Origin: Oryzias latipes
Lineage: Eukaryota > Chordata > Actinopteri > Beloniformes > Adrianichthyidae
Reading direction: 5' to 3'
Assembly: GCF_002234675.1 (NCBI RefSeq)
Contig: NC_019866.2
Span: 21,232,802-21,296,801, forward strand
Length of the DNA: 64,000 nucleotides
The notes below the pieces were generated by a model, which searched no databases, had not been told where the DNA came from, and was given only the letters and a program-made list of their open reading frames with translations. Shown one piece after another: positions 24,083-36,597 of the stretch. Numbering within the stretch: position 1 is the first letter of the stretch; each line of letters begins with the position of its first letter. A program made the position numbers and the translations under genes.

Positions 24083-24809
24083 GTTACGCCCCCTAGGGGT
24101 ACCTAGGGGGGCATAACACAAAAAGTTAAGATTTGGCTGATAATTTAACATGAACTAAAACACCAAACGAATGTCAATATACAAAAATGACAAATTTATT
24201 TACAAATAAACAACCACCAACAACTACAAGTAAAGCAAAAAGGCTTCAGGGTGAACCAAGGCCAAAATAACAAACAAAACCCCACTTAACTGAAACATGT
24301 AATCTTACCTGTAAATGAAAGAAAAAGGGAACTCAATGACAAACACTAACCTCCCTAGACTAACAAAAACAGGAGAAAACATGTACTAAAGAAAATGGCA
24401 GTTCACCCCTACAGCTTCACTTCAACAAAATTATAAAGCAAAGGACTAAACAGAGTGGGCACAACACCATAAACTACACAGAAGAAATAATACAAAACAC
24501 TAAAGTGCAACACACAACTAAACAGGTGGTGAGATCAAAAACAAAATGGAGAAGAGGGCCAAGCTGCAGTGGAGACTGTTGCAGCAAGGCTCCCTTCTCA
24601 CAGGCTGGAGGTCCACATGGTGCTTTGAAGGCTGCCTCCACCAGCTCTGGTCCAATGGGAGGCCACGCCCTTTCCAGCACACCTGAAAATAATCAGACAT
24701 ACAAACCCAAAAAATCCACAAAACCCACAGAATTCCCACTCTGAATTTAAATACACAAACCACAGAACAAAGAGAACCAAACAACACCAAATACAGCCAC
24801 AGCCGTAAC
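24083..24809. mobile_element. Non-autonomous DNA transposon-like element (copy A)
   Basis: It starts GTTACGCCCCC, ends with the complement CGTAAC, and is flanked by ACAGT (24,078-24,082 and 24,810-24,814). The same element sits at 59,815-60,515 in block C, so it predates the A/C split. No transposase was found. The superfamily is not determined. Confidence 0.55.
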
Positions 24810-24821
24810 ACAGTTATTAGT

Positions 24822-24945
24822 AATAACTGCTGCTCAGTGACAGTTGTTGCACAATCCCATCCTTCAGATCCTTTATTTACCAGTTTACACTAAATGGTAA
24901 TGAACTCTCCCAGTAAAGAATACATTTACAAAGTGATTTCTCAAT
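24822..24945. repeat. Second copy of the sequence at 22,083-22,200
   Basis: Ctgctgctcagtgacagttg through cagtaaagaatacatttaca occurs twice within each of blocks A (22,090 and 24,828) and C (57,704 and 60,534) and once in block B (34,990). It therefore moved or was duplicated locally before the A/C duplication. Confidence 0.6.
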
Positions 24946-25136
24946 TTTTTTAATCTAAAATCTAGTACTAATAATTACATAGTTAACAGTTGGGCTATAA
25001 TGCTTCTTTTTTCAACAAACAGCAGTTTTCCTTATTACTTTAACTTGATGTTCCAAATTCCATATATTGTTTTAGTGACAAACAAAATAAGATTTTTTTT
25101 TTGAAACTGTAGAAATAAAGAGAATATAGCTCTTAC

Positions 25137-25357
25137 CTAAACACACCATAGTATTGTAACTTGCCCATGTCTCTTCCCACTCGTGTTTTTCTGTGTTTTG
25201 TTACAAACTAATTCAAATACATGTACTTCTTTTTCAGCTTGAAAACTCTGGTGAGCAAACTGTTCCTCCCAAATTAGGCCGGTCTCCAATAATTTGTGCT
25301 GCTCGGCCAGCTTATGTGCTCTCTGAGTTTTGAACGAGGAAGTGTTTGCAGACATTG
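25137..25357 (-). CDS. Unrecognised possible first exon, damaged in block C
   Basis: The minus-strand frame starts MSANTSSFKTQRAHKLAEQH and stays open for 72 codons. A GC-richer segment with tagcctgttccagagcaacg lies just upstream (25,395-25,500) and could be a promoter. In block C the same start reads MSANISSFKTQREH, then a 2-bp insertion (ctctctct for ctctct) breaks it, and downstream sequence is replaced by an insertion. I do not recognise a family. It could be a 5' coding exon of an unknown gene or chance. Confidence 0.25.
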
Positions 25358-25975
25358 TGCTTTACTAACAGTTTGATCCAAGCAAAGAAATAAACGGCTT
25401 CTAGCCTGTTCCAGAGCAACGGTGTCCCGCTTCATTAGTTACCGTTTGCGTCCTGAACGGGACCGGACCGGAAATAACAGCGGTTTGAAGCCTGAGGCTG
25501 AAAGGTAACACGCTGATGGGGCTGTTCTGCAGTTATGTGAGGGTTGTGGGGACACTTAACCCTCTTAGGTGGCGGCAGTGTAGTGACCAGGGGGTTATCC
25601 CCGCCTCCAGCGCCTAAGGCTCATGGGAAGTGAAGAGTTTTGGGGTGAAACCTTGAGTTTAGAAGGCTGGAAGTTGAACTAACCTCCATGCTGTTTTGGC
25701 TGTTTGAGTGTGCTGGAATAAACTTAATAAATAAACTAAATAAGCTTTTTGCTCTAAAGGAGATATTGTCTCTCTTTCTGATCAATCCTGCCTGAGACTG
25801 ACCGGGATTGTGCAGTGTATGGGGCACAATTAGCTCTCCAAAGAAGCCTCTTCATGAGCAGCTCAGCTGTTGCTTCCCCGCTCAAGTGTTGGTTAGGCTG
25901 GATTGTTATAATACTTTTGCATCCACCATCCTTGCCAGAGTATGAAAAAATGACATCTAGATTTTTGTCTTTCAG

Positions 25976-26285
25976 AATCAAACACAGGCAGCTGCCCCCC
26001 AGAAACATCAAACTCCAGGCGCCTGGAGGAGCCACAAGTGGCTCGACAAACATCAAATCCCAGGCGCCTGGAGGAGCCACAAGTGGCTCGACAAACATCA
26101 AATCCCAGGCGCCTGGAGGAGCCACAAGTGGCTCCACAAACATCAAATCCCAGGCGCCTGGAGGAGCCACAAGTGGCTCGACAAACATCAAATCCCAGGC
26201 GCCTGGAGGAGCCACAAGTGGCTCCACAAACATCAAATCCCAGGCGCCTGGAAGAGCCACAAGTGGCGTCCCAGCTCTCTGTTCA
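25976..26285 (+). CDS. Minisatellite exon 1 of block A (6 units of 45 bp), unknown protein
   Basis: A splice acceptor (atttttgtctttcag) precedes and a donor (gtaagtag) follows. The frame running from the acceptor gives SNTGSCPPETSNS, then six 15-residue repeats built on RRLEEPQVARQTSNP, then ASQLSVQ. Each unit is 45 bp and so keeps frame. The neighbouring exon 2 (26,493-26,607) repeats the same flanks and ends with one unit, so the whole exon with its flanking introns is tandemly duplicated. No known domain is recognised; the product would be a proline/glutamine/serine-rich disordered segment. The same adjacent sequences occur in the MITE at 2,519-2,878, so this may be an exon of a transposon-borne gene. 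Confidence 0.5.
26008..26268. repeat. 45-bp minisatellite, 6 units (block A)
   Basis: Each unit contains two palindromes: CCAGGCGCCTGG, and GAGCCAC-aa-GTGGCTC. Units differ mainly at one base (gctcGaca or gctcCaca). The last unit has gaagag for gaggag. Confidence 0.92.
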
Positions 26286-26492
26286 GTAAGTAGACTGCCT
26301 GAAAATTAAAAAGCATTTCTAATAATCCATTTTAATTGTCAAATTAAACATTTCTAAATGAATTATGCTACACATTTAGTAGAGAACATTTTGCGGGAGC
26401 CGCTTTTGCTTGTGCTGGATTGTTATAATACTTTTGCATCCACCATCCTTGCCAGAGTATGAAAAAATGACATCTAGATTTTTGTCTTTCAG

Positions 26493-26607
26493 AATCAAAC
26501 ACAGGCAGCTGCTCCTCACTAACATCAAGCCCCCCATCAAGCGCCTCCCAGTCATCAGACTCCAGGCGCCCGGAAGAGCCACAAGTGGCTTCACAGCTCT
26601 CTCTTCA
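26493..26607 (+). CDS. Minisatellite exon 2 of block A (1 unit)
   Basis: The acceptor and donor are the same as in the exon at 25,976. It reads SNTGSCSSLTSSPPSSASQS, then a single RRPEEPQVASQL unit. Its length is 115 bp, which leaves the same remainder modulo 3 as exon 1 (310 bp). This is consistent with an in-frame exon duplication or mutually exclusive use. Function unknown. Confidence 0.45.
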
Positions 26608-26744
26608 GTAAGTAGACTGCCTGAAAATTAAAAAGCATTTCTAATAATCCATTTTAATTGTCAACTTAGACATTCCTAAATGAATTATGCTACACATTTA
26701 GCAGAGAACATTTTGCGGGAGGTGCTTTTGCTTGTGCTGGTTTG

Positions 26745-26922
26745 CGGCGCCTTCCATACGTGAAACCAGGGTTCGAATCCGGGCTGCTCCCTGTTCCCTT
26801 CTCTACTTCTGTGCCGGTCCCAATCCCAGTTGCTTTGAAAAGGTTGCGTCAGGAAGGGCATCCGGCATAAAACATTGCCAAGTTTACCATGTTCACTGTG
26901 GCGACCCCTGATGGGATTTAGC
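26745..26922 (+). repeat. tRNA-derived SINE with DANA-like core
   Basis: A perfect B-box GGTTCGAATCC lies at about 26,770-26,780. The body carries ggaagggcatccggcataaa and ctgtggcgacccctgatggg, which are the conserved core phrases of common fish SINEs. It interrupts the larger inverted-repeat element. Confidence 0.75.
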
Positions 26923-26924
26923 AT

Positions 26925-27121
26925 GGAACATTTTGAAAAGTAAATGTCAAATACTATTTTCATTATCATTTTAATTAAGTGGCAGAATAAGCAGTGTTAA
27001 GGAAGGAAATGAAAAAGCATTTTGGTGGATTACTTTATCATTTTAATTTTGAGTCAAAATGCAGCTTCATTTTGAAAAGGAAAAAGCATTTCTGGTTTTG
27101 ACTTTACAATCGCTTCCATAT
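26925..27121. mobile_element. Right end of the MITE parent element
   Basis: From acattttgaaaagtaaatgtc to cgcttccatat this repeats the right half of the MITE at 2,690-2,878. It gives the shared terminus of a larger element that includes the minisatellite exon modules. Confidence 0.6.
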
Positions 27122-27315
27122 CTTTACTAATTGTTTTCTATAATCATACAAACATATCTCCAAACATTGTTTGTCCTTGTTGTGTCTTCATTTTCACTGA
27201 TTCATTAGGGCATGAACAACATCAGATGTGTCACAAGCCTCTGCCCTGTTCTGGTGAATCATTTTGGAATGACTATTTTGTATTAACTGATAACTTCATT
27301 GTCCACTTTGTTTAG

Positions 27316-27535
27316 ACTTACTTACACGACCTATCGTGAGGAGCCGCCGAACGTAAGTGTCTAGCAGTAGTCAGTCCTCTTCTGCTATTAAAATTGATGC
27401 CTGATTGCTTTTTTTTGTCTCTAGAATCCCATCCGTCCGGCTACAACAGCCACGGGGGTCAGAGGGCTGGTGATAACTTGTTTGGCGGGGGCTGCCATAG
27501 CATCAGCATTCCTCTTTGTCAAATGGTACCGGCAG
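27316..27535 (+). CDS. Two small exons with a predicted membrane helix, unknown gene
   Basis: Exon a (27,316-27,352) ends with a strong donor (gtaagtg). Exon b (27,425-27,535) has acceptor ttgtctctag and donor gtgcc. The joined frame reads LTYTTYREEPPN, then NPIRPATTATGVRGLV, and continues as a hydrophobic stretch ending FLFVKWYRQ, which looks like a single transmembrane helix followed by basic residues. The intron between them is duplicated at 27,707-27,778 and at about 27-99. I do not recognise the protein. It may be an exon captured by, or belonging to, the composite gypsy-associated repeat. Confidence 0.4.
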
Positions 27536-27659
27536 GTGCCATAAAAATTGGTTATAATGATTACTTTATTTTTTTTAAATTTCATTAAAAACGTTCATAA
27601 AATCTTGATACTGGACTCTTCACATTTCTCCGCTCTGATTTACCTTTTGATCCTTCCCG

Positions 27660-28556
27660 GGAAGGGAAGAACACCGGCCGAGAGCCGAGAGAGAGCCGGC
27701 AGATTTAAGGGTCTAGCAGTGGTCAGTCATCTTCTGTTATTAAAATTGATGCCTGATTCCTTTTATTTTGTCTCTAGGTTGGGATCCGCCCACCGAGGCT
27801 GGAAGATGTGATCTGTTGTCTTCTGCTTGGGGCGACATACGTAATTTTATGGCATTTTCTGCGCCACTCTTAAGCAATTTGTTTTTATTTATTTAATTTT
27901 TTGATGTTTCCATGTTTCCATTTTTTTAATTTCTAACTTTTTATCAGCAATAAAATTCGTTCTCTTATTCATTGATACATTCTTCATATCCGTTTTGTCC
28001 CTTTCGGGGTTACGGGCTGCCGGAGCCTATCCAACCACTTGTGGGCAAAGGCTAAGGACACCCTGGACGCTAGTCTGTCACAGAGCCACAATTACACAAT
28101 CACACACATTAAATAACTATTTTGTATTACCTGATAACTTCATTGGCTTCTTTATTTAGAATAACCTATAAACGATTTCAAAATCCCGGGAGCCCCAAGA
28201 CCCATAGAAGACGGAAGACTTGCTCTGGCCTCTTTTGTTTGCTATGGTGGCATTTGCTGCCCCCGTCTTATTAACGTTTAAATGTACATGTTTTTTATAG
28301 TTGATCACATGTTTTTGCACTTTCGCAGCTTAATATTAATATGTAATTATTTAATACAAGTGTCATTTTTAATAATTATTTTAATGATTTTAATAATAGT
28401 TTTAAGTTTTCAGAAGCTGAGTTTGCAGTGTTTGCAAAGGATTATGATTTCAGCCATGTGACCTTGAGTCCCCACTACCCTCAAAGCAACGGGGAAGCAG
28501 AAAGGGCTGTGAGGACCATCAAAGCCCTCCTGAAGAAGTGGGAAGATCCACACAAA

Positions 28557-28557
<1 letters not shown>
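27660..28557 (+). mobile_element. Composite repeat ending in a Ty3/gypsy integrase fragment (copy 2)
   Basis: It is the near-copy of 1-1,222. At the end, after a ttttcag acceptor-like site (about 28,400), the frame reads FAKDYDFSHVTLSPHYPQSN, then GEAERAVRTIKALLKKWEDP, the end of a gypsy integrase core. Homology stops at 28,557, and the next base starts KRI1 exon 13 on the other strand. Both copies of this repeat end at the same integrase position. Confidence 0.6.
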
Positions 28558-30073
<1,516 letters not shown>

Positions 30074-30165
30074 CTGCCAAATGAAAACATTTTTACTGAA
30101 TGACCCGTTTCAAATGCAACACCGAGCTGACACGGTAAACCCCAGACGTCTGCGGACTGTGCGGG

Positions 30166-30617
30166 CGGGTCAGCGTCGCTCAAGTAAGTTTCGGTTTTTT
30201 GACCATGGCGCCATAGTAATCATATGCATGTTAAGAGAGTCTTTGCCGCTTGTCATATTTTTGTTCTCCTTTTAGAGTCTAACAGGAAGTCAGAACCGAA
30301 GGAGCATCAGACTTTGAATGCCCATAAGCAACTACTTTGTACAACTACAGGACACCTAGCCATACAGGTAATATTACAAAAAACTGTTCACATCATTTGT
30401 AATAAAAAATAAATAAATATCAATCTACATCCATGAGTTAATAAGGAGTTGAAAAACAACCTTTTTGTTTTTTCAAGAGCATGGCACATTCTGACTGCTA
30501 ATCTGGACCCCCACCCCCAGCTGACACAACGTAAGACCAAATGATTAGGTTCAATTTGTCACAAGATTTGGTTGGGTGGTCGTTTGGTTTTATTTTAAAT
30601 TTTTAATTGGTATGTTT
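30166..30617 (+). other. Triplicated block (copy B), left part
   Basis: Ggtcagcgtcgctcaagta starts the similarity with 14,641 and 55,040. In block B it lies between KRI1 exon 5 (30,073) and exon 4 (38,115), which identifies the block as KRI1 intron 4. The candidate plus-strand exon (SNRKSEPKEHQTLNAHKQLL) is at about 30,277-30,367. Confidence 0.5.
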
Positions 30618-31771
30618 TAGGGTTGTGCCGATGGACGATACCATCGTCCATCGTGATGGGTGACTGACATCCCGATGGAGAGACCACCATCGTGATGCCA
30701 CGCCCCCGCCACGTTGCGAGTCAACACCAAAAGCCGCGGTTACATGTACAAAATATCTTGATGGGATCAATGGTCGGATTAGAATCCAACCGTGCACATG
30801 GGCCCGGAAAATGTTTTCAGAATATAAAAACGTTCACTAAGGTCACAATTTCGGTCGGATAAAATCATTTGCACATGCACAGTAGGGTTTGAAAACCGGA
30901 AGTGGATACAACTTCCGCCGAGCGGCTTTTTTTCCAAACTTTATTGAATGTAACAATTCAATACAAAACAATGTTAAACAGCACAGAGCAGCTATATACA
31001 TTGACATGTCAGCTCGGTAATATACGAGACGATCTTCTAAACGTGCTTTTAATAATGTTACGGTTATTATGAAACACCTGTTCGCTCATCATTTGAATTT
31101 TGATCCGTGTAGTCAGTGCTTCTTCTGAACGTAGCCAGGATTAGCAGTATGCTAACACGGGCTAACAACATTAGCTTTGGGTGGTGCTGCTTGCTGGCTG
31201 CACGTTAAACATGTAAGAATAACATCAGCCTTTATTTAGTTGGGACACGACTGGAAACACAAATCCTTGTGGTTGTTTTAATGTTTTCTATGGACTGAGC
31301 GGCATTTCTGCTTTGAAGCTCAAACCGCTGTGTGTGCTGACGATCCGAGCTGGTCCAGACACACACTTTTAGACCCGGTTCTGAGTTCGGTTGCTTGTAC
31401 CCCTAGAACTGCGGGACGGATCGCAGTCTTAAATCTCCCACACATACCGCTCATGTAACAGCGCACCCCCCCCCCCCCCCTTCCCATCAAACACAAAGCT
31501 GTAAGTCCGCATTCCGCCGGTCCACTACTTCTTTTCTATTTTGTTTGTTACTTTTTTTGTTAAAGATAACTTCCCTCAGTTTATACTGGATCATCGCGGA
31601 TGACTCATTAGTTGGGAAATAAAATGAAAAAAGCAGAATAACGAATAGCAGTTATATAAGAACGAAAAATGTAAAAAATACCCCCCCAACACCCGACGAT
31701 GTCATTGTCCATCCCGATGGTTGACAGCAAACATCGTCAACGGCCAATTTAGGGGACATCGCCCAACCCTA
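30618..31771. mobile_element. hAT-type non-autonomous element, 1,154 bp
   Basis: The ends are TAGGGTTGTGCCGATG and the complement of CATCGCCCAACCCTA. An exact 8-bp duplication GTATGTTT sits at 30,610-30,617 and 31,772-31,779. Blocks A (about 15,088) and C have a single gtatgttt there, the empty site. The interior has a C-rich run at 31,467-31,480 and no transposase. The sister copy is at 35,336-36,504. Confidence 0.93.
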
Positions 31772-31779
31772 GTATGTTT

Positions 31780-32381
31780 CAGGTGCCACAACATGAGATG
31801 GATGTGGAGAAGTGAAGATGATCAAAGAGTATGACGTATCTTATGATCATCATGACCATATTTCAATGATTGACTAGCCTTGTAATATGGTTTTTACTTG
31901 TGATATTTTATTGAAGGTAAAATATTCTTTACACGTGATTTTTTTTTAAAGAGAAAATAGGTGCATATTTTTTCTATTAGGTTTTTAACTGATTTCTTAT
32001 ATGCATTTTATTCTCTTACCATTTTTGAATTATCTTTAGCTGTTGATGAATTATTACTGTTATTTTAGGAGCATAATTTTATTTCAGTTATACCTTTTTT
32101 CCCCCCTGATTTGATCCCTCATTTTTTTTTTTGGCTCCAGCGTTTTTCCTCCCATCGGGACCTTTCACACTGGGAATAGTTCTGGTTTACCATCACAGTT
32201 GCTGTCCCATTGACAGCTCCAGCCTGGTGACTGGAGGGCTCTGCACCACTATGTGCCCAGGCCACGGTTGCAGATGTTGACTCTTGGCGTGCATGGCCCC
32301 CAAACATGTCTTTGTCTCAGGGTCAGCCCTGTGAATAATGTTGTGTGACATGAATTAAAAAAAAACATTGTCATATGAATA
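31780..32381 (+). other. Triplicated block (copy B), middle part
   Basis: It continues the sequence shared with 15,100-15,690. It includes the candidate exon reading VPQHEMDVEK then stop at about 31,782. Confidence 0.4.
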
Positions 32382-33106
32382 CAGTGATCCCTTGCTATAA
32401 CGCGGTTTACTTTTCACGGTTTCGCTACTTCACGGATTTGCATCGTGCATTGTGTTCTACATTCTGATTGGCTAAAAAGTCACTTTTCTCTACCTGTGTG
32501 TCAATAGCGTTGCAGTTTAATTTGTACACGTACGTAATCAGCTTGCCAAATTTACAACACGTACGTGCAAATTCTCTTGCAATTTCGAGTTTCTCTAAAA
32601 CCCATAGAAAAAAGAGCGACAACAGCTGCCAATCACTTCTTTGTTCTTCTCCCGAACAAACAGACACAACTGCTGCAGAGCGGAGTCAGGATGCAGCGGC
32701 TCAGTCTGAAGAACAGTGAGATACACCAGAGTCACAATTTGTCCGACTGTTATTTGTATTTTGTTCATAATCATTTTAAATTTCCTCCGATTTAATCTAA
32801 TTACTCTCGGGTCGCGGTGGGCGGGGCTAATCTCCGCGATTTGAAGCCTTCTGTTCACATTGATGTTTAAAATTATTATTTGACAGTACAGTACAGAAGT
32901 TATTTGTCGAAAAAACTTTTCTAAAGTACTTTTATTTGTGAAACAAATGTTTGAGCCTGTAAAATGGTTTGTTCTTTATAATTTATAATAGAGTATTTAA
33001 TTGTATAATAATTGCATAAAAAAGAGAGGTTTCTACTTCACGGATTTTGCCTATCACGGGTTCTTTTTGGAACATAATCCCCGCGAAAAACAAGGGTTTA
33101 TATGAC
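32382..33106. mobile_element. TA-flanked DNA transposon-like element, 725 bp
   Basis: The start cagtgatcccttgctataac and the end cgcgaaaaacaagggtttat resemble pogo/Tigger-type termini. The insertion splits catatgaaTAttgtttaaat, which is intact at 15,676 and 56,090, and duplicates TA (32,380-32,381 and 33,107-33,108). No transposase is present. Confidence 0.75.
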
Positions 33107-33829
33107 TATTGTTTAAATGAAACTAAATTAAGTAAACATTTTATTTTAACATTTTTTACTCAATTAGCTGTTTGTTTTTCTTGGAATCTATTCTTAAATA
33201 TTTCTAATTACAGTTTTTTTTTTTCTCAGGATGATGTCAGCCGAGAAGCAGTGAAAGAGGACTGAACTAATCGCTTCAAGATTGTTTTGGTCCTTCCCAA
33301 TGAAACACAGGACAACCAAGACCCTGTGGGTCAGTCATCAACAATAATATCCCACACCTGTTCACGTCGTCTGCAGCTGTAAGTTAGTGAAACTCGCCCC
33401 CACCCCCGCTTGCTTTCCTCCCGCGTTTTTCTACACAGAGAGCGTAATTATATCGTCACTATGCAGCACCCGAGCGCACAGTTTGTCAACTTCACGTGCC
33501 GTATTCGTTTAGAGAAACCAGCGAGAAGGGGGGGGCAGATTGTGCCCCGGTCAACCGCACTACTGCTATAAGAGACCTGCCTTTACATTTGCGGTGATAA
33601 AGTATCACTATAGTGTCAAAAACGCGGCATCTAGCTCTGCTCTACGGACTAGTTTGAAAAACAAGCTAGCTTAGCTATACTCAAGCATGATGATGCAAAA
33701 TGACTAATTTGCTGGCTAAAAACAAAACCACGAGGCATTGTTAAGGCAAGTAACATTGTGGACCAATGTCAAACAATTTTAAAAGATTAAAGTCAAGTAA
33801 AAAGACAAAAAAAGTTTGAAAACGTTACT

Positions 33830-33965
33830 TACCAAACCCAGGCAACTTCGATCAACCCGCTCCCTCTTCTGTCTGCAGTGATACTAAGGCACGCGCTTCT
33901 GATCTTAAAATGGCGGGTGTATGGTGTGCGCATGCGCATTTCAGATGACGTCATTGCAGGTTGGA
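33830..33965. promoter_or_regulatory. CpG-rich promoter-like segment (copy B)
   Basis: The YY1-like aaaatggcggg, NRF1-like gcgcatgcgca and CRE tgacgtca have the same arrangement as at 16,240-16,378. The minus-strand donor ggtaagtaacg is kept. Confidence 0.45.
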
Positions 33966-33999
33966 TGAACATAATTTTTAAGTTATTTACAATTTAATA

Positions 34000-35095
34000 A
34001 CGTTGTTTTTAAAAAGAAAAAATATGTTTGACTTACTTAAATTAATTAGGTAAAACCGAAAAATTTTATTAAAATAATTAAAATGAACTAAAAAGATATT
34101 TGAAGCATTTACTAGAGGCCAGAATCACTTTTTTAGTGTACAGTTCAGCTGCACCACAACAGTCAGGAAAACGGATGGAAAAGTATTTTAACATTCCGTC
34201 ATGTCACTCTGTCCAACTACATCGATCAAAAAGTCCTTAGTGTAGCCCATGTAATATTTGTTGTGTTAATTTCACCAAAATTGCTTTTTTATCTTTAATT
34301 TGTTATTTGCATGCGAATGTTTTAAGCGGAGACTTTTATTTTGATGGTTCGCTACTTCCTGTTCTTTCGCGGCATTCTCCTCAGTCCCCCATGAGAACTT
34401 CAGAGAGTAGGTAAGCCGTAGACGTTACTCGCACTAGTTTGACTGAAAAGAGAGTTTAAAGTTTAAAACATAGAAAAACAATGTTCATAACTTAAAACTC
34501 TTCTCACACAATTTTTGTTTTTGCCAATCGTTTGAAAAATGTTGTTAAGGGTAAATGCACCATTCAGAAGTGTGTTAGTGTTAGCAAGACTTAAGCTAAC
34601 TTGCAGCATGGTCTCATGTGTGTCTGTGGGTGTTTTTTTTTTGCCTTCCCTCAGGTGTGTGTTGGAGTGAGACCAGAAATAAAAACACATGTGCTGTATT
34701 TCTTTTTGCATTAACACAGTAAAATCCCTCATTCTGGACGGCAATGATGACTTATTCACTTGAAAACACAATGCAGAAGACTCGCACCCCACAGCAAAAG
34801 TGTGCCCCAGCTACATTAGCAACTGTCGCTGTGCTTTTACATTAACAATTCTAAATGGATAAAAACTGTCGTAGCAGAGTGAGGGTCGACACAGCCTGTT
34901 GGATCGCTCATAGCTCAACAAGATAACATAGGTGACATGGGTAAGCAAGATACACACACTTCCTGTTGTGGAAGATGGTCTGTTATTAACTGCTGCTCAG
35001 TGACAGTTGTTGCACAATCCCATCATTCAGATCCTTTATTTACCAGTTTACACTAAATGGTAATGAACTCTCCCAGTAAAGAATACATTTACAAA
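34000..35095. other. Triplicated block (copy B); empty LTR site at its start
   Basis: At about 34,003-34,012 the sequence gttgtttttaaaaag is uninterrupted, whereas A carries a 4.7-kb retrotransposon and C a solo LTR there. No gene is seen in the rest. Confidence 0.6.
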
Positions 35096-35097
35096 GT

Positions 35098-35310
35098 GAT
35101 GCAGTGGTAGGGCGGAAGATTGCAGGTTTAATTCCCACCTTGCCTGTCCTTGGGCAAAACACTGAACCCCACCTTGCCTCTGGTGGAAGGTTGGCGCCAG
35201 TGTTCGCCAGCGGAGCCGCCACCGGTGTGTGAATGTGTGTGTGACTGGAAGCGCTTTAGGCCTTCGAGGAAGGTAGAAAAGCGCTGTACAAGTATACGAT
35301 ATTTACCATT
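35098..35310 (-). repeat. Dispersed SINE-like repeat (copy B)
   Basis: This is the same repeat as at 22,195 and 57,813, here with its 3' part (aagcgctttaggccttcgag, gtacaagtatacg) intact. Confidence 0.6.
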
Positions 35311-35335
35311 TACATTTAATTTTGTGTATAGAAAC

Positions 35336-36504
35336 TAGGGTTGTGCCGATGGACGATATCATCGTCCATCGTGATGGGTGACTGACATCCCGATGGAGAG
35401 ACCACCATCGTGATGCCACGCCCCCGCCACGTTGCGAGTCAACACCGTAAGCCGCGGTTACATGTACAAAATATCTTGATGGGATCAATGGTCGGATTAG
35501 AATCCAACTGTGTACATGGGCCCAGAAAAATGTTTTCAGAATATAAAAACGTTCACTAAGGTCACACTTTCCGTGGGAATAAATTATTCGCACATGCGCA
35601 GTAGGGTTTGAAAACTGGAAGGATATATTCCGCCGAGCGGCTTTTTTTTTTCAAACTTTATTGAATGTAACAATTCAATACAGAACAATGTTAAACAGCG
35701 CCGAGCGGCTATATACATTGACATGTCAGCTCGGTAAAATACGAAATGATCTTCTAAACGTGCTTTTAATAATGTTACGGTTATTATGAAACACCTGTTC
35801 GCTCATCATTTGAATTTTAATCCGTGTGGTCAGTGCTTTTTCTGAACAAAGCCAGGATTAGCAGTATGCTAACACGGGCTAACAACATTAGCTTTGGGTG
35901 GCGCTGCTTGCTGGCTGCACGTAAACATGTAAGAATAACATCAGCCTTTATTTAGTCGGGACACGACTGAAAACACAAATCCGCGTGATTGTTTGAATGT
36001 TTTCTAAGGACTGAGCGACATTTCTGCTTCGAAGCTCAAACCGCTGTGTGTCTGCTGACGATCCGAGCTGTGCTCAGACACACACATAGACCCGGTTCTG
36101 AGTTCGGTTGCTTGTACCCCTAGAGCTGCGGGACGGATCGCAGTCTTAAATCTCCCACACATACCGCTCATGTACCCCCCCCCCCCCTTTCCCATCAAAC
36201 ACAAAGCTGTAAATCCGCGCTCTGCCGGTCCACTTCACTAGTGAAGTGCGGAAGCGGACTACTTCTTTTCTATTTTGTTTGTTACTTTTTTGTTAAAGTC
36301 ACTTCCCTCAGTTTATACTGGATCATCGCGGATTAGTCATTAGTTGGGAAATAAAATGAAAAAAGCAAAATAACGAATAGCAGTTATATAAGAACGAAAA
36401 ATGTAAAAATACCCCCCCCCCCCAACCGACGATGTCATCGTCCATCCCGATGGTTGACAGCAAACATCGTCAATGGCCAATTTAATGCACATCGCCCAAC
36501 CCTA
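35336..36504. mobile_element. hAT-type non-autonomous element, 1,169 bp
   Basis: It belongs to the same family as 30,618-31,771. It has an exact 8-bp duplication ATAGAAAC (35,328-35,335 and 36,505-36,512). The empty site is in block C at about 58,045. Confidence 0.93.
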
Positions 36505-36597
36505 ATAGAAACATTATTTACGTTTCACTATTAAAATCCCAACACTGCAGAGTTGTGTGCAGTACTTGCTGTTTACAATCAGACTAAAGGTTTCTGT

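Noticed and set aside
36004-36204. Minus-strand frame near a C-rich run
   Set aside because: It lies inside a non-autonomous hAT element, has no family resemblance, and its sister copy at 31,300-31,480 does not keep the frame.
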